Assembly (NCBI GenBank): GCA_958298945.1
Contig: OY282608.1
Location: 75,254,806 to 75,318,805, forward strand
DNA: 64,000 nt
From: Atherix ibis
Lineage: Eukaryota > Arthropoda > Insecta > Diptera > Athericidae
Direction: 5' to 3'
The translations under genes and the position numbers were made by a program. Under the pieces are notes generated by a model. That model was given only the letters and a program-made list of their open reading frames with translations. It was not told the origin of the DNA and made no database searches. This document shows, in pieces, positions 22,171 to 35,087 of the stretch. Each line of letters starts with the position of its first letter. The first letter of the stretch is position 1.

Positions 22171-24100
22171 GGTTTGTTGGTTTGTTGGTTTGTTGGTTTG
22201 TTGGTTTGTTGGTTTGTTGGTTTGTTGGCTTGTTGGTTTGTTGGTTTGTTGGTTTGTTGGTTTGTTGGTTTGTTGGTTTGTTGGTTTGTTGGTTTGTTGG
22301 TTTGTTGGTTTGCTGGTTTGTTGGTTTGTTGGTTTGTTGGTTTATTGGATTGTTGGTTTGTTGGTTTGTTGGTTTGTTGGCTTGTTGGTTTGTTGGCTTG
22401 TTGGCTTGTTGGTTTGTTGGTTTGTTGGTTTATTGGTTTGTTGGTTTGTTGGTTTGTTGGTTTGTTGGTTTGTAGGTTTGTTGGTTTGTTGGTTTGTTGG
22501 TCCGTTGGTTTGTTGGTTTGTTGGTTTGTTGGTTTGTTGGTTTGTTGGTTTGTTGGTTTGTTGGTTTGTATGTTTGTTGGTTTGTTGGCTTCTTGGTTTT
22601 TTGGCTTGTTGGTTTGTTGGTTTGTTGGTTTGTTGGTTTGTTGGTTTGTTGGTTTGTTTGTTTGTTGGTTTGGTCGGTTGTTAGCTTGTTGGTTTTTTGG
22701 CTTGTTGGCTTGTTGGCTTGTGGGTTTGTTGGTATGTTTGTTTGTTGGTTTATTGGTTTGTTAGTTTGTTGGTTTGGTCGGTTGTTAGCTTGTTGGTTTT
22801 TTGGCTTGTTGGTTTGTTGGTTTGTTGGTTTGTTGGTTTGTTGGTTTGTTGGTTTATTGGTTTGTTAGTTTGTTGGTTTGTTGGTTTGTTGGTTTGTTGG
22901 TTTGTTAGTTTGTTGGTTTGTTGGTATGTTGATTTGTTGGGTTGTTGGTTTGTTGGTTTGTTGGTTTGTTGGTTTGTTGGTTTTTTGGTTTGTTGGTTTG
23001 TTGGTTTGTTGGTTTGTTGGTTTGTTGGTTTGTTGGTTTGTTGGTTTGTTGGTTTGTTGGTTTGTTGGTTTGTTGGCTTGTTGGTTTGTTGGCTTATTGG
23101 TTTGTTGGCTTCTTGGTTTGTTGGTTTGTGGTTTTGTTGGTTTGTTGGTCTGTTGGTTTTTTGGCTTGTTGGTTTGTTGGTTTGTTGGTTTGTTGGTTTG
23201 TTGGTTTGTTGGTTTGTTTGTTTGTTGGTGTGTTCGGTTGTTGGTTTGTTGGTTTGTTGGTTTGTTGGTTTGTTGATTTGTTGGTTTGTTGGTTTGTTGG
23301 TTAGTTCGTTTATTAGTTTGTTGGTTTGTTGGTTTATTGGTTTGTTGGTTTGTTGGTTTGTTCGTATGTTGGTTTGTTGATTTGTTGGCGTGTTGGCTTG
23401 TTGGTTTGTGGGTTTGTTGGGTTGTTGGTTAATTGGTTTGTTGGTGTGTTGGTTTGTTGGTTTGTTGGTTAGTTGGTTTGTTGGCTTGTTGGTTTGTTGG
23501 CGTGTTGGCTTGTTGGTTTGTGGGTTTGTTGGGTTGTTGGTTAATTGGTTTGTTGGTGTGTTGGTTTGTTGGTTTGTTGGTTAGTTGGTTTGTTGGTTTT
23601 TTGGTTTTTTGGTTTGTACTTTTGTTGGTTTGTTGGTTTGTTGGTTTGTTGGTTTGTTCGTTTGTTCGTTTGTTGCCTTGTTGGTTTGTTGGTTTGTTGG
23701 TTTGTTGGTTTGTTGGTTTGTTGGTTTGTTGGTTTGTTCGTTTGTTGGTTTGTTGGTTTGTTGGTTTGTTGGTTTGTTAGTTTGTGGGTTTGTTGGTTTG
23801 TTGGTCTGTTGGTTTTTTGGCTTGTTGGTTTGTTGGTTTGTTGGTTTGTTGGTTTGTTGGTTTGTTTGTTTGTTGGTGTGTTCGGTTGTTGGTTTGTTGG
23901 TTTGTTGGTTTGTTGATTTGTTGGTTTGTTGGTTTGTTGGTTAGTTCGTTTATTAGTTTGTTGGTTTGTTGGTTTATTGGTTTGTTGGTTTGTTGGTTTG
24001 TTCGTATGTTGGTTTGTTGGTTTGTTGGTTTGTTGGTTTGTTGGTTTGTTGGTTTGTTGGCTTGTTGGTTTGTTGGCTTATTGGTTTGTTGGCTTCTTGG
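22171..24100. repeat. Region C leader, mixed B and C strings
   Basis: Introduces the C marks: TCCGTTGG at 22501, CTTCTTGGTTTTTTGG near 22,589 and GGTCGGTTGTTAGC near 22,673 and 22,776. These are interspersed with B-type strings (TCTGTTGGTTTTTTGG near 23,149, TTAGTTCGTTTATTAG near 23,301 and 23,941). It reads as a patchwork made by exchanges between B and C arrays. Confidence 0.7.
23389..23612. repeat. 112-base tandem duplication
   Basis: CGTGTTGGCTTGTTGG begins at 23389 and again at 23501, fourteen octamers apart. The two copies agree through GGTTAATTGG, TGTGTTGG and TTAGTTGG and then differ where copy 2 runs into TTTTTTGG. Confidence 0.85.
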
Positions 24101-27100
24101 TTTGTTGGTTTGTTGGTTTGTTGGTTTGTTGGTTTGTTGGTTTGTTGGTTTGTTGGTTTGTTGGTTTCTTCGTTTGTTGGTTTGTTGGTTTGTTGGTTTG
24201 TTGGTTTTTTAGTTTGTGGGTTTGTTGGTTTGTTGGTCTGTTGGTTTTTTGGCTTGTTGGTTTGTTGGTTTGTTGGTTTGTTGGTTTGTTGGTTTGTTTG
24301 TTTGTGGGTGTGTTCGGTTGTTGGTTTGTTGGTTTGTTGGTTTGTTGGTTTGTTGGTTTGTTGATTTGTTGGTTTGTTGGTTTGTTGGTTAGTTCGTTTA
24401 TTAGTTTGTTGGTTTGTTGGTTTATTGGTTTGTTGGTTTGTTGGTTTGTTCGTATGTTGGTTTGTTGATTTGTTGGTTTGTTCGTTTGTTCGTTTGTTGG
24501 CTTGTTGGTTTGTTGGCTTGTTGGCTTGTTGGTTTGTGGGTTTGTTGGGTTGTTGGTTAATTGGTTTGTTGGTGTGCTGGTTTGTTGGTTTGTTGGTTAG
24601 TTGGTTTGTTGGTTTTTTGGTTTTTTGGTTTGTTCTTTTGTTGGTTTGTTGGTTTGTTGGTTTGTTCGTTTGTTCGTTTGTTGGCTTGTTGGTTTGTTGG
24701 CTTGTTGGCTTGTTGGTTTGTTGGTTTGTTGGGTTGTTGGTTACTTGGTTTGTTGGTTTGTTGGTTTGTTGGTTTTTTGGTTTTTTGGTTTGTTGGCTTG
24801 TTGGTTTGTTGATTTGTTGGTTTGTTGGTTTGTTGGTTTGTTGGTTTGTTGGTTTGTTTGTTTGTTGGTTTGTTGCTTTGTTCGTTTGTTGGTTTTTTGG
24901 TTTGTTGGTTTGTTGGTTTGTTGGTTTGTTGGTTTGTTGGTTTGTTGGTTTGTTGGTTTGTTGGTTTGTTGGTTTGTTGGTTTGTTGGTTTGTTGGTTTG
25001 TTGGTTTGTTGGTTTTTTGGTTTGTTGATTTGTTGGGTTGTTGGTTTGTTGGTTTGTTGGTTTGTTGGTTTGTTGGTTTGTTGGTTTGTTGGTTTGTTGG
25101 TTTGTTGGTTTGTTGGTTTGCTGGTTTGTTGGTTTGTTGGTTTGTTGGTTTATTGGATTGTTGGTTTGTTGGTTTGTTGGTTTGTTGGCTTGTTGGTTTG
25201 TTGGCTTGTTGGCTTGTTGGTTTGTTGGTTTGTTGGTTTATTGGTTTGTTGGTTTGTTGGTTTGTTGGTTTGTTGGTTTGTTGGTTTGTAGGTTTGTTGG
25301 TTTGTTGGTTTGTTGGTCCGTTGGTTTGTTGGTTTGTTGGTTTGTTGGTTTGTTGGTTTGTTGGTTTGTTGGTTTGTTGGTTTGTTTGTTTGTTGGTTTG
25401 TTGGCTTCTTGGTTTTTTGGCTTGTTGGTTTGTTGGTTTGTTGGTTTGTTGGTTTGTTGGTTTGTTGGTTTGTTTGTTTTTTGGTTTGGTCGGTTGTTAG
25501 CTTGTTGGTTTTTTGGCTTGTTGGCTTGTTGGCTTGTGGGTTTGTTGGTATGTTTGTTTGTTGGTTTATTGGTTTGTTAGTTTGTTGGTTTGGTCGGTTG
25601 TTAGCTTGTTGGTTTTTTGGCTTGTTGGTTTGTTGGTTTGTTGGTTTGTTGGTTTATTGGTTTGTTAGTTTGTTGGTTTGTTGGTTTGTTGGTTTGTTGG
25701 TTTGTTGGTTTGTTAGTTTGTTGGTTTGTTGGTATGTTGATTTGTTGGGTTGTTTGTTTGTTGGTTTGTTGGTTTGTTGGTTTGTTGGTTTTTTGGTTTG
25801 TTGGTTTGTTGGTTTGTTGGTTTGTTGGTTTGTTGGTTTGTTGGTTTGTTGGTTTGTTGGTTTGTTGGTTTGTTGGCTTGTTGGTTTGTTGGCGTATTGG
25901 TTTGTTGGCTTCTTGGTTTGTTGGTTTGTTGGTTTGTTGGTTTGTTGGTTTGTTGGTTTGTTGGTTTGTTGGTTTGTTGGTTTGTTCGTTTGTTGGTTTG
26001 TTGGTTTGTTGGTTTGTTGGTTTGTTAGTTTGTGGGTTTGTTGGTTTGTTGGTCTGTTGGTTTTTTGGCATGTTGGTTTGTTGGCTTGTTGGTTTGTTGG
26101 TTTGTTGGTTTGTTGGTTTGTTTGTTTGTTGGTGTGTTCGGTTGTTGGTTTGTTGGTTTGTTGGTTTGTTGGTTTGTTGATTTGTTGGTTTGTTGGTTTG
26201 TTGGTTAGTTCGTTTATTAGTTTGTTGGTTTGTTGGTTTATTGGTTTGTTGGTTTGTTGGTTTGTTCGTATGTTGGTTTGCTGATTTGTTGGTTTGTTCG
26301 TTTGTTCGTTTGTTGGCTTGTTGGTTTGTTGGCGTGTTGGCTTGTTGGTTTGTGGGTTTGTTGGGTTGTTGGTTAATTGGTTTGTTGGTGTGTTGGTTTG
26401 TTGGTTTGTTGGTTAGTTGGTTTGTTGGTTTTTTGGTTTTTTGGTTTGTTCTTTTGTTGGTTTGTTGGTTTGTTGGTTTGTTGGTTTGTTCGTTTGTTCG
26501 TTTGTTGGCTTGTTGGTTTGTTGGCTTGTTGGCTTGTTGGTTTGTTGGTTTGTTGGGTTGTTGGTTACTTGGTTTGTTGGTTTGTTGGTTTGTTGGTTTT
26601 TTGGTTTTTTGGTTTGTTGGCTTGTTGGTTTGTTGATTTGTTGGTTTGTTGGTTTGTTGGTTTGTTGGTTTGTTGGTTTGTTGGTTTGTTTGTTTGTTGG
26701 TTTGTTGCTTTGTTCGTTTGTTGGTTTTTTGGTTTGTTGGTTTGTTGGTTTGTTGGTTTGTTGGTTTGTTGGTTTCTTGGTTTGTTGGTTTGTTGGTTTG
26801 TTGGTTTGTTGGTTTGTTGGTTTGTTGGTTTGTTGGTTTGTTGGTTTGTTGGTTTTTTGGTTTGTTGATTTGTTGGGTTGTTGGTTTGTTGGTTTGTTGG
26901 TTTGTTGGTTTGTTGGTTTGTTGGTTTGTTGGTTTGTTGGTTTGTTGGTTTGTTGGTTTGCTGGTTTGTGGGTTTGTTGGTTTGTTGGTTTATTGGATTG
27001 TTGGTTTGTTGGTTTGTTGGCTTGTTGGTTTGTTGGCTTGTTGGCTTGTTGGTTTGTTGGTTTGTTGGTTTATTGGTTGGTTGGTTTGTTGGTTTGTTGG

Positions 27101-29524
27101 TTTGTTGGTTTGTAGGTTTGTTGGTTTGTTGGTTTGTTGGTCCGTTGGTTTGTTGGTTTGTTGGTTTGTTGGTTTGTTGGTTTGTTGGTTTGTTGGTTTG
27201 TTGGTTTGTTTGTTTGTTGGTTTGTTGGCTTCTTGGTTTTTTGGCTTGTTGGTTTGTTGGTTTGTTGGTTTGTTGGTTTGTTGGTTTGTTGGTTTGTTTG
27301 TTTGTTGGTTTGGTCGGTTGTTAGCTTGTTGGTTTTTTGGCTTGTTGGCTTGTGGGTTTGTTGGTATGTTTGTTTGTTGGTTTGTTGGTTTGTTGGTTTG
27401 TTAGTTTCTTGGTTTGTTGGTTTGTTGGTTTTTTGGTTTGTTGGCTTGTTGGTTTGTTGGCTTGTTGGCTTGTTGAATTGTTGGTTTGTTGGTTTGTTGG
27501 TTTGTTGGTTTGTTGGTTTGTTGGTTTGTTTGTTTGTTGGTTTGGTCGGTTGTTAGCTTGTTGGTTTTTTGGCTTGTTGGTTTGTTGGCTTGTGGGTTTG
27601 TTGGTATGTTTGTTTGTTGGTTTGTTGGTTTGTTGGTTTGTTAGTTTCTTGGTTTTTTGGTTTGTTGGTTTTTTGGTTTGTTGGCTTGTTGGTTTGCTGG
27701 CTTGTTGGCTTGTTGAATTGTTGGTTTGTTGGTTTGTTGGTTTGTTGGTTTGTTGGTTTGTTGGTTTGTTGGTTTGTTGGTTTGTTTGTTTGTTGGTTTG
27801 TGTGTTTGTTGGCTTTTTGGTTTGTTGGCTTGTTGGCTTGTTGGTTTGTTGGTTTGTTGGTTTGTTGGTTTGTTGGTTTGTTGGTTTGCTGGTTTGTTGG
27901 CTTGTTGGTTTGTTGGTTTGTTGATTTGTTTGTTTGTTGGTTTGTTGGCTTCTTGGTTTTTTGGCTTGTTGGTTTGTTGGTTTGTTGGTTTGTTGGTTTG
28001 TTGGTTTGTTGATTTGTTTGTTTGTTGGTTTGTTGGCTTCTTGGTTTTTTGGCTTGTTGGTTTGTTGGTTTGTTGGTTTGTTGGTTTGTTGGTTTGTTGG
28101 TTTGTTGGTTTGTTGGTTTGCTGGTTTGTTGGTTTGTTGGTTTGTTGGTTTATTGGATTGTTGGTTTGTTGGTTTCTTGGCTTGTTGGTTTGTTGGCTTG
28201 TTGGCTTGTTGGTTTGTTGGTTTGTTGGTTTATTGGTTTGTTGGTTTGTTGGTTTGTTGGTTTGTTGGTTTGTAGGTTTGTTGGTTTGTTGGTTTGTTGG
28301 TCCGTTGGTTTGTTGGTTTGTTGGTTTGTTGGTTTGTTGGTTTGTTGGTTTGTTGGTTTGTTTGTTTGTTGGTTTGTTGGCTTCTTGGTTTTTTGGCTTG
28401 TTGGTTTGTTGGTTTGTTGGTTTGTTGGTTTGTTGGTTTGTTGGTTTGTTGGTTTGTTTGTTTCTTGGTTTGGTCGGTTGTTAGCTTGTTGGTTTTTTGG
28501 CTTGTTGGCTTGTTGGCTTGTGGGTTTGTTGGTATGTTTGTTTGTCGGTTTGTTGGTTTGTTGGTTTGTTAGTTTCTTGGTTTGTTGGTTTGTTGGTTTT
28601 TTGGTTTGTTGGCTTGTTGGTTTGTTGGCTTGTTGGCTTGTTGGTTTGTTGGTTTGTTGGTTTATTGGTTTGTTGGTTTGTTGGTTTGTTGGTTTGTTGG
28701 TTTGTAGGTTTGTTGGTTTGTTGGTTTGTTGGTCCGTTGGTTTGTTGGTTTGTTGGTTTGTTGGTTTGTTGGTTTGTTGGTTTGTTGGTTTGTTGGTTTG
28801 TTTGTTTGTTGGTTTGTTGGCTTCTTGGTTTTTTGGCTTGTTGGTTTGTTGGTTTGTTGGTTTGTTGGTTTGTTGGTTTGTTGGTTTGTTTGTTTCTTGG
28901 TTTGGTCGGTTGTTAGCTTGTTGGTTTTTTGGCTTGTTGGCTTGTTGGCTTGTGGGTTTGTTGGTATGTTTGTTTGTCGGTTTGTTGGTTTGTTGGTTTG
29001 TTGGTTTGTTGGTTTGTTGGTTTGTTGGTTTAATGGTTTGTTTGTTTGTTGGTTTGGTCGGTTGTTAGCTTGTTGGTTTTTTGGCTTGTTGGTTTGTTGG
29101 CTTGTGGGTTTGTTGGTAAGTTTGTTTGTAGGTTTGTTGGTTTGTTGGTTTGTTAGTTTCTTAGTTTTTTGGTTTGTTGGTTTTTTGGTTTGTTGGCTTG
29201 TTGGTTTGCTGGCTTGTTGGCTTGTTGAATTGTTGGTTTGTTGGTTTGTTGGTTTGTTGGTTTGTTGGTTTGTTGGTTTGTTGGTTTGTTGGTTTGTTCG
29301 TTTGTTTGTTTGTTGGTTTGTGTGTTTGTTGGCTTTTTGGTTTGTTGGCTTGTTGGCTTGTTGGTTTGTTGGTTTGTTGGTTTGTTGGTTTGTTGGTTTG
29401 TTGGTTTGCTGGTTTGTTGGCTTGTTGGTTTGTTGGTTTGCTGATTTGTTGGTTTGTTGGTTTTTTGGTTTGTTGGTTTGTTGGTTTGTTGGTTTGTTGG
29501 CTTGTTGGCTTGTTGGTTTGTTGG
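24101..29524. repeat. Higher-order repeat C, copy 1
   Basis: Copy 1 of a 5.4-5.5 kb unit. Offsets to copy 2 are +5424 at CTTCG (24168) and TGTGCTGG (24573), +5536 at GCTGA (26280), GGTTGGTTGG (27075) and GTCGG (28544, 28976), +5544 at GAATTG (27475), and +5528 at GTAAG (29116) and CTGATTTG (29441). All are multiples of 8. TCCGTTGG occurs at 25317, 27141, 28301 and 28733, showing that the unit contains smaller repeats of its own. Confidence 0.87.
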
Positions 29525-32500
29525 TTTGTTGGTTTGTTGGTTTGTTGGTTTGTTGGTTTGTTGGTTTGTTGGTTTGTTGGTTTGTTGGTTTCTTCGTTTG
29601 CTGGTTTGTTGGTTTGTTGGTTTGTTGGTTTGTTAGTTTGTGGGTTTGTTGGTTTGTTGGTCTGTTGGTTTTTTGGCTTGTTGGTTTGTTGGTTTGTTGG
29701 TTTGTTGGTTTGTTGGTTTGTTTGTTTGTGGGTGTGTTCGGTTGTTGGTTTGTTGGTTTGTTGGTTTGTTGGTTTGTTGGTTTGTTGATTTGTTGGTTTG
29801 TTGGTTTGTTGGTTAGTTCGTTTATTAGTTTGTTGGTTTGTTGGTTTATTGGTTTGTTGGTTTGTTGGTTTGTTCGTATGTTGGTTTGTTGATTTGTTGG
29901 TTTGTTCGTTTGTTCGTTTGTTGGCTTGTTGGTTTGTTGGCTTGTTGGCTTGTTGGTTTGTGGGTTTGTTGGGTTGTTGGTTAATTGGTTTGTTGGTGTG
30001 CTGGTTTGTTGGTTTGTTGGTTAGTTGGTTTGTTGGTTTTTTGGTTTTTTGGTTTGTTCTTTTGTTGGTTTGTTGGTTAGTTGGTTTGTTGGTTTTTTGG
30101 TTTTTTGGTTTGTTCTTTTGTTGGTTTGTTGGTTTGTTGGTTTGTTCGTTTGTTCGTTTGTTGGCTTGTTGGTTTGTTGGCTTGCTGGCTTGTTGGTTTG
30201 TTGGTTTGTTGGGTTGTTGGTTACTTGGTTTGTTGGTTTGTTGGTTTGTTGGTTTTTTGGTTTGTTGGCTTGTTGGTTTGTTGATTTGTTGGTTTGTTGG
30301 TTTGTTGGTTTGTTGGTTTGTTGGTTTGTTGGTTTGTTGGTTTGTTTGTTTGTTGGTTTGTTGCTTTGTTCGTTTGTTGGTTTTTTGGTTTGTTGGTTTG
30401 TTGGTTTGTTGGTTTGTTGGTTTGTTGGTTTGTTGGTTTGTTGGTTTGTTGGTTTGTTGGTTTGTTGGTTTGTTGGTTTGTTGGTTTGTTGGTTTGTTGG
30501 TTTGTTGGTTTTTTGGTTTGTTGATTTGTTGGGTTGTTGGTTTGTTGGTTTGTTGGTTTGTTGGTTTGTTGGTTTGTTGGTTTGTTGGTTTGTTGGTTTG
30601 TTGGTTTGTTGGTTTGTTGGTTTGCTGGTTTGTTGGTTTGTTGGTTTGTTGGTTTATTGGATTGTTGGTTTGTTGGTTTGTTGGTTTTTTGGCTTGTTGG
30701 TTTGTTGGCTTGTTGGCTTGTTGGTTTGTTGGTTTGTTGGTTTATTGGTTTGTTGGTTTGTTGGTTTGTTGGTTTGTTGGTTTGTTGGTTTGTAGGTTTG
30801 TTGGTTTGTTGGTTTGTTGGTCCGTTGGTTTGTTGGTTTGTTGGTTTGTTGGTTTGTTGGTTTGTTGGTTTGTTGGTTTGTTTGTTTGTTGGTTTGTTGG
30901 CTTCTTGGTTTTTTGGCTTGTTGGTTTGTTGGTTTGTTGGTTTGTTGGTTTGTTGGTTTGTTGGTTTGTTTGTTTTTTGGTTTGGTCGGTTGTTAGCTTG
31001 TTGGTTTTTTGGCTTGTTGGCTTGTTGGCTTGTGGGTTTGTTGGTATGTTTGTTTGTTGGTTTATTGGTTTGTTAGTTTGTTGGTTTGGTCGGTTGTTAG
31101 CTTGTTGGTTTTTTGGCTTGTTGGTTTGTTGGTTTGTTGGTTTGTTGGTTTGTTGGTTTGTTGGTTTATTGGTTTGTTAGTTTGTTGGTTTGTTGGTTTG
31201 TTGGTTTGTTGGTTTGTTAGTTTGTTGGTTTGTTGGTATGTTGATTTGTTGGGTTGTTTGTTTGTTGGTTTGTTGGTTTGTTGGTTTGTTGGTTTTTTGG
31301 TTTGTTGGTTTGTTGGTTTGTTGGATTGTTGGTTTGTTGGTTTGTTGGTTTGTTGGTTTGTTGGTTTGTTGGTTTGTTGGTTTGTTGGTTTGTTGGCTTG
31401 TTGGCTTGTTGGTTTGTTGGCTTATTGGTTTGTTGGCTTCTTGGTTTGTTGGTTTGTTGGTTTGTTGGTTTGTTGGTTTGTTGGTTTGTTGGTTTGTTGG
31501 TTTGTTGGTTTGTTCGTTTGTTGGTTTGTTGGTTTGTTGGTTTGTTGGTTTGTTAGTTTGTGGGTTTGTTGGTTTGTTGGTCTGTTGGTTTTTTGGCTTG
31601 TTGGTTTGTTGGTTTGTTGGTTTGTTGGTTTGTTGGTTTGTTGGTTTGTTGGTTTGTTTGTTTGTTGGTGTGTTCGGTTGTTGGTTTGTTGGTTTGTTGG
31701 TTTGTTGGTTTGTTGATTTGTTGGTTTGTTGGTTTGTTGGTTAGTTCGTTTATTAGTTTGTTGGTTTGTTGGTTTATTGGTTTGTTGGTTTGTTGGTTTG
31801 TTCGTATGTTGGTTTGCTGATTTGTTGGTTTGTTCGTTTGTTCGTTTGTTGGCTTGTTGGTTTGTTGGCGTGTTGGCTTGTTGGTTTGTGGGTTTGTTGG
31901 GTTGTTGGTTAATTGGTTTGTTGCTGTGTTGGTTTGTTGGTTTGTTGGTTAGTTGGTTTGTTGGTTTTTTGGTTTTTTGGTTTGTTCTTTTGTTAGTTTG
32001 TTGGTTTGTTGGTTTGTTGGTTTGTTCGTTTGTTCGTTTGTTGGCTTGTTGGTTTGTTGGCTTGTTGGCTTGTTGGTTTGTTGGTTTGTTGGGTTGTTGG
32101 TTACTTGGTTTGTTGGTTTGTTGGTTTGTTGGTTTTTTGGTTTTTTGGTTTGTTGGCTTGTTGGTTTGTTGATTTGTTGGTTTGTTGGTTTGTTGGTTTG
32201 TTGGTTTGTTGGTTTGTTGGTTTGTTTGTTTGTTGGTTTGTTGCTTTGTTCGTTTGTTGGTCTTTTGGTTTGTTGGTTTGTTGGTTTGTTGGTTTGTTGG
32301 TTTGTTGGTTTGTTGGTTTGTTGGTTTGTTGGTTTGTTGGTTTGTTGGTTTGTTGGTTTGTTGGTTTGTTGGTTTGTTGGTTTGTTGGTTTTTTGGTTTG
32401 TTGATTTGTTGGGTTGTTGGTTTGTTGGTTTGTTGGTTTGTTGGTTTGTTGGTTTGTTGGTTTGTTGGTTTGTTGGTTTGTTGGTTTGTTGGTTTGCTGG

Positions 32501-35087
32501 TTTGTGGGTTTGTTGGTTTGTTGGTTTATTGGATTGTTGGTTTGTTGGTTTGTTGGCTTGTTGGTTTGTTGGCTTGTTGGCTTGTTGGTTTGTTGGTTTG
32601 TTGGTTTATTGGTTGGTTGGTTTGTTGGTTTGTTGGTTTGTTGGTTTGTAGGTTTGTTGGTTTGTTGGTTTGTTGGTCCGTTGGTTTGTTGGTTTGTTGG
32701 TTTGTTGGTTTGTTGGTTTGTTGGTTTGTTGGTTTGTTGGTTTGTTGGTTTGTTTGTTTGTTGGTTTGTTGGCTTCTTGGTTTTTTGGCTTGTTGGTTTG
32801 TTGGTTTGTTGGTTTGTTGGTTTGTTGGTTTGTTGGTTTGTTTGTTTGTTGGTTTGGTCGGTTGTTAGCTTGTTGGTTTTTTGGCTTGTTGGCTTGTGGG
32901 TTTGTTGGTATGTTTGTTTGTTGGTTTGTTGGTTTGTTGGTTTGTTAGTTTCTTGGTTTGTTGGTTTGTTGGTTTTTTGGTTTGTTGGCTTGTTGGTTTG
33001 TTGGCTTGTTGGCTTGTTGAATTGTTGGTTTGTTGGTTTGTTGGTTTGTTGGTTTGTTGGTTTGTTGGTTTGTTTGTTTGTTGGTTTGGTCGGTTGTTAG
33101 CTTGTTGGTTTTTTGGCTTGTTGGTTTGTTGGCTTGTGGGTTTGTTGGTATGTTTGTTTGTTGGTTTGTTGGTTTGTTGGTTTGTTAGTTTCTTGGTTTT
33201 TTGGTTTGTTGGTTTTTTGGTTTGTTGGCTTGTTGGTTTGCTGGCTTGTTGGCTTGTTGAATTGTTGGTTTGTTGGTTTGTTGGTTTGTTGGTTTGTTGG
33301 TTTGTTGGTTTGTTGGTTTGTTTGTTTGTTGGTTTGTGTGTTTGTTGGCTTTTTGGTTTGTTGGCTTGTTGGCTTGTTGGTTTGTTGGTTTGTTGGTTTG
33401 TTGGTTTGTTGGTTTGTTGGTTTGCTGGTTTGTTGGCTTGTTGGTTTGTTGGTTTGTTGATTTGTTTGTTTGTTGGTTTGTTGGCTTCTTGGTTTTTTGG
33501 CTTGTTGGTTTGTTGGTTTGTTGGTTTGTTGGTTTGTTGGTTTGTTGATTTGTTTGTTTGTTGGTTTGTTGGCTTCTTGGTTTTTTGGCTTGTTGGTTTG
33601 TTGGTTTGTTGGTTTGTTGGTTTGTTGGTTTGTTGGTTTGTTGGTTTGTTGGTTTGCTGGTTTGTTGGTTTGTTGGTTTGTTGGTTTATTGGATTGTTGG
33701 TTTGTTGGTTTGTTGGCTTGTTGGTTTGTTGGCTTGTTGGCTTGTTGGTTTGTTGGTTTGTTGGTTTATTGGTTTGTTGGTTTGTTGGTTTGTTGGTTTG
33801 TTGGTTTGTAGGTTTGTTGGTTTGTTGGTTTGTTGGTCCGTTGGTTTGTTGGTTTGTTGGTTTGTTGGTTTGTTGGTTTGTTGGTTTGTTGGTTTGTTGG
33901 TTTGTTTGTTTGTTGGTTTGTTGGCTTCTTGGTTTTTTGGCTTGTTGGTTTGTTGGTTTGTTGGTTTGTTGGTTTGTTGGTTTGTTGGTTTGTTTGTTTC
34001 TTGGTTTGGTCGGTTGTTAACTTGTTGGTTTTTTGGCTTGTTGGCTTGTTGGCTTGTGGGTTTGTTGGTATGTTTGTTTGTCGGTTTGTTGGTTTGTTGG
34101 TTTGTTAGTTTCTTGGTTTGTTGGTTTGTTGGTTTTTTGGTTTGTTGGCTTGTTGGTTTGTTGGCTTGTTGGCTTGTTGGTTTGTTGGTTTGTTGGTTTA
34201 TTGGTTTGTTGGTTTGTTGGTTTGTTGGTTTGTTGGTTTGTAGGTTTGTTGGTTTGTTGGTTTGTTGGTCCGTTGGTTTGTTGGTTTGTTGGTTTGTTGG
34301 TTTGTTGGTTTGTTGGTTTGTTGGTTTGTTGGTTTGTTTGTTTGTTGGTTTGTTGGCTTCTTGGTTTTTTGGCTTGTTGGTTTGTTGGTTTGTTGGTTTG
34401 TTGGTTTGTTGGTTTGTTGGTTTGTTTGTTTCTTGGTTTGGTCGGTTGTTAGCTTGTTGGTTTTTTGGCTTGTTGGCTTGTTGGCTTGTGGGTTTGTTGG
34501 TATGTTTGTTTGTCGGTTTGTTGGTTTGTTGGTTTGTTGGTTTGTTGGTTTGTTGGTTTGTTGGTTTGTTTGTTTGTTGGTTTGGTCGGTTGTTAGCTTC
34601 TTGGTTTTTTGGCTTGTTGGTTTGTTGGCTTGTGGGTTTGTTGGTAAGTTTGTTTGTAGGTTTGTTGGTTTGTTGGTTTGTTAGTTTCTTAGTTTTTTGG
34701 TTTGTTGGTTTTTTGGTTTGTTGGCTTGTTGGTTTGCTAGCTTGTTGGCTTGTTGAATTGTTGGTTTGTTGGTTTGTTGGTTTGTTGGTTTGTTGGTTTG
34801 TTGGTTTGTTGGTTTGTTGGTTTGTTCGTTTGTTTGTTTGTTGGTTTGTGTGTTTGTTGGCTTTTTGGTTTGTTGGCTTGTTGGCTTGTTGGTTTGTTGG
34901 TTTGTTGGTTTGTTGGTTTGTTGGTTTGTTCGTTTGCTGGTTTGTTGGCTTGTTGGTTTGTTGGTTTGCTGATTTGTTGGTTTGTTGGTTTTTTGGTTTG
35001 TTGGTTTGTTGCTTTGTTGGTTTGTTGGCTTGTTGGCTTGTTGGTTTGTTGGTTTGTTGGTTTGTTGGTTTGTTGGTTTGTTGGTTT
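29525..35087. repeat. Higher-order repeat C, copy 2
   Basis: Copy 2 of the C unit, with TCCGTTGG at 30821, 32677, 33837 and 34269. Compared with copy 1 it has a private 56-base duplication at 30,021-30,132, lost one TTTTTTGG octamer near 30,255, and lacks the TTTAATGG variant present near 29,028 in copy 1. Homology stops at about 35,087, where the sequence enters the TTAG triplet that opens region D. Confidence 0.87.
30021..30132. repeat. Perfect 56-base tandem duplication
   Basis: Bases 30021-30076 and 30077-30132 are identical: seven octamers starting with TTAGTTGG and holding TTTGTTCT. Copy 1 of unit C has only one such segment (near 24,597), so this arose after the 5.5 kb duplication. 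Confidence 0.92.

Noticed and set aside
25601..26071. 156-codon - strand frame
   Set aside because: Begins at a single CATGTTGG variant; otherwise the same complement repeat, with no support.
29798..31180. Open frame of 460 codons resembling a multi-span membrane protein
   Set aside because: The hydrophobic pattern comes from the GT-rich octamer in any phase; the matching place in C1 (24,374) stops at a different length because of octamer indels, so the frame is not conserved.
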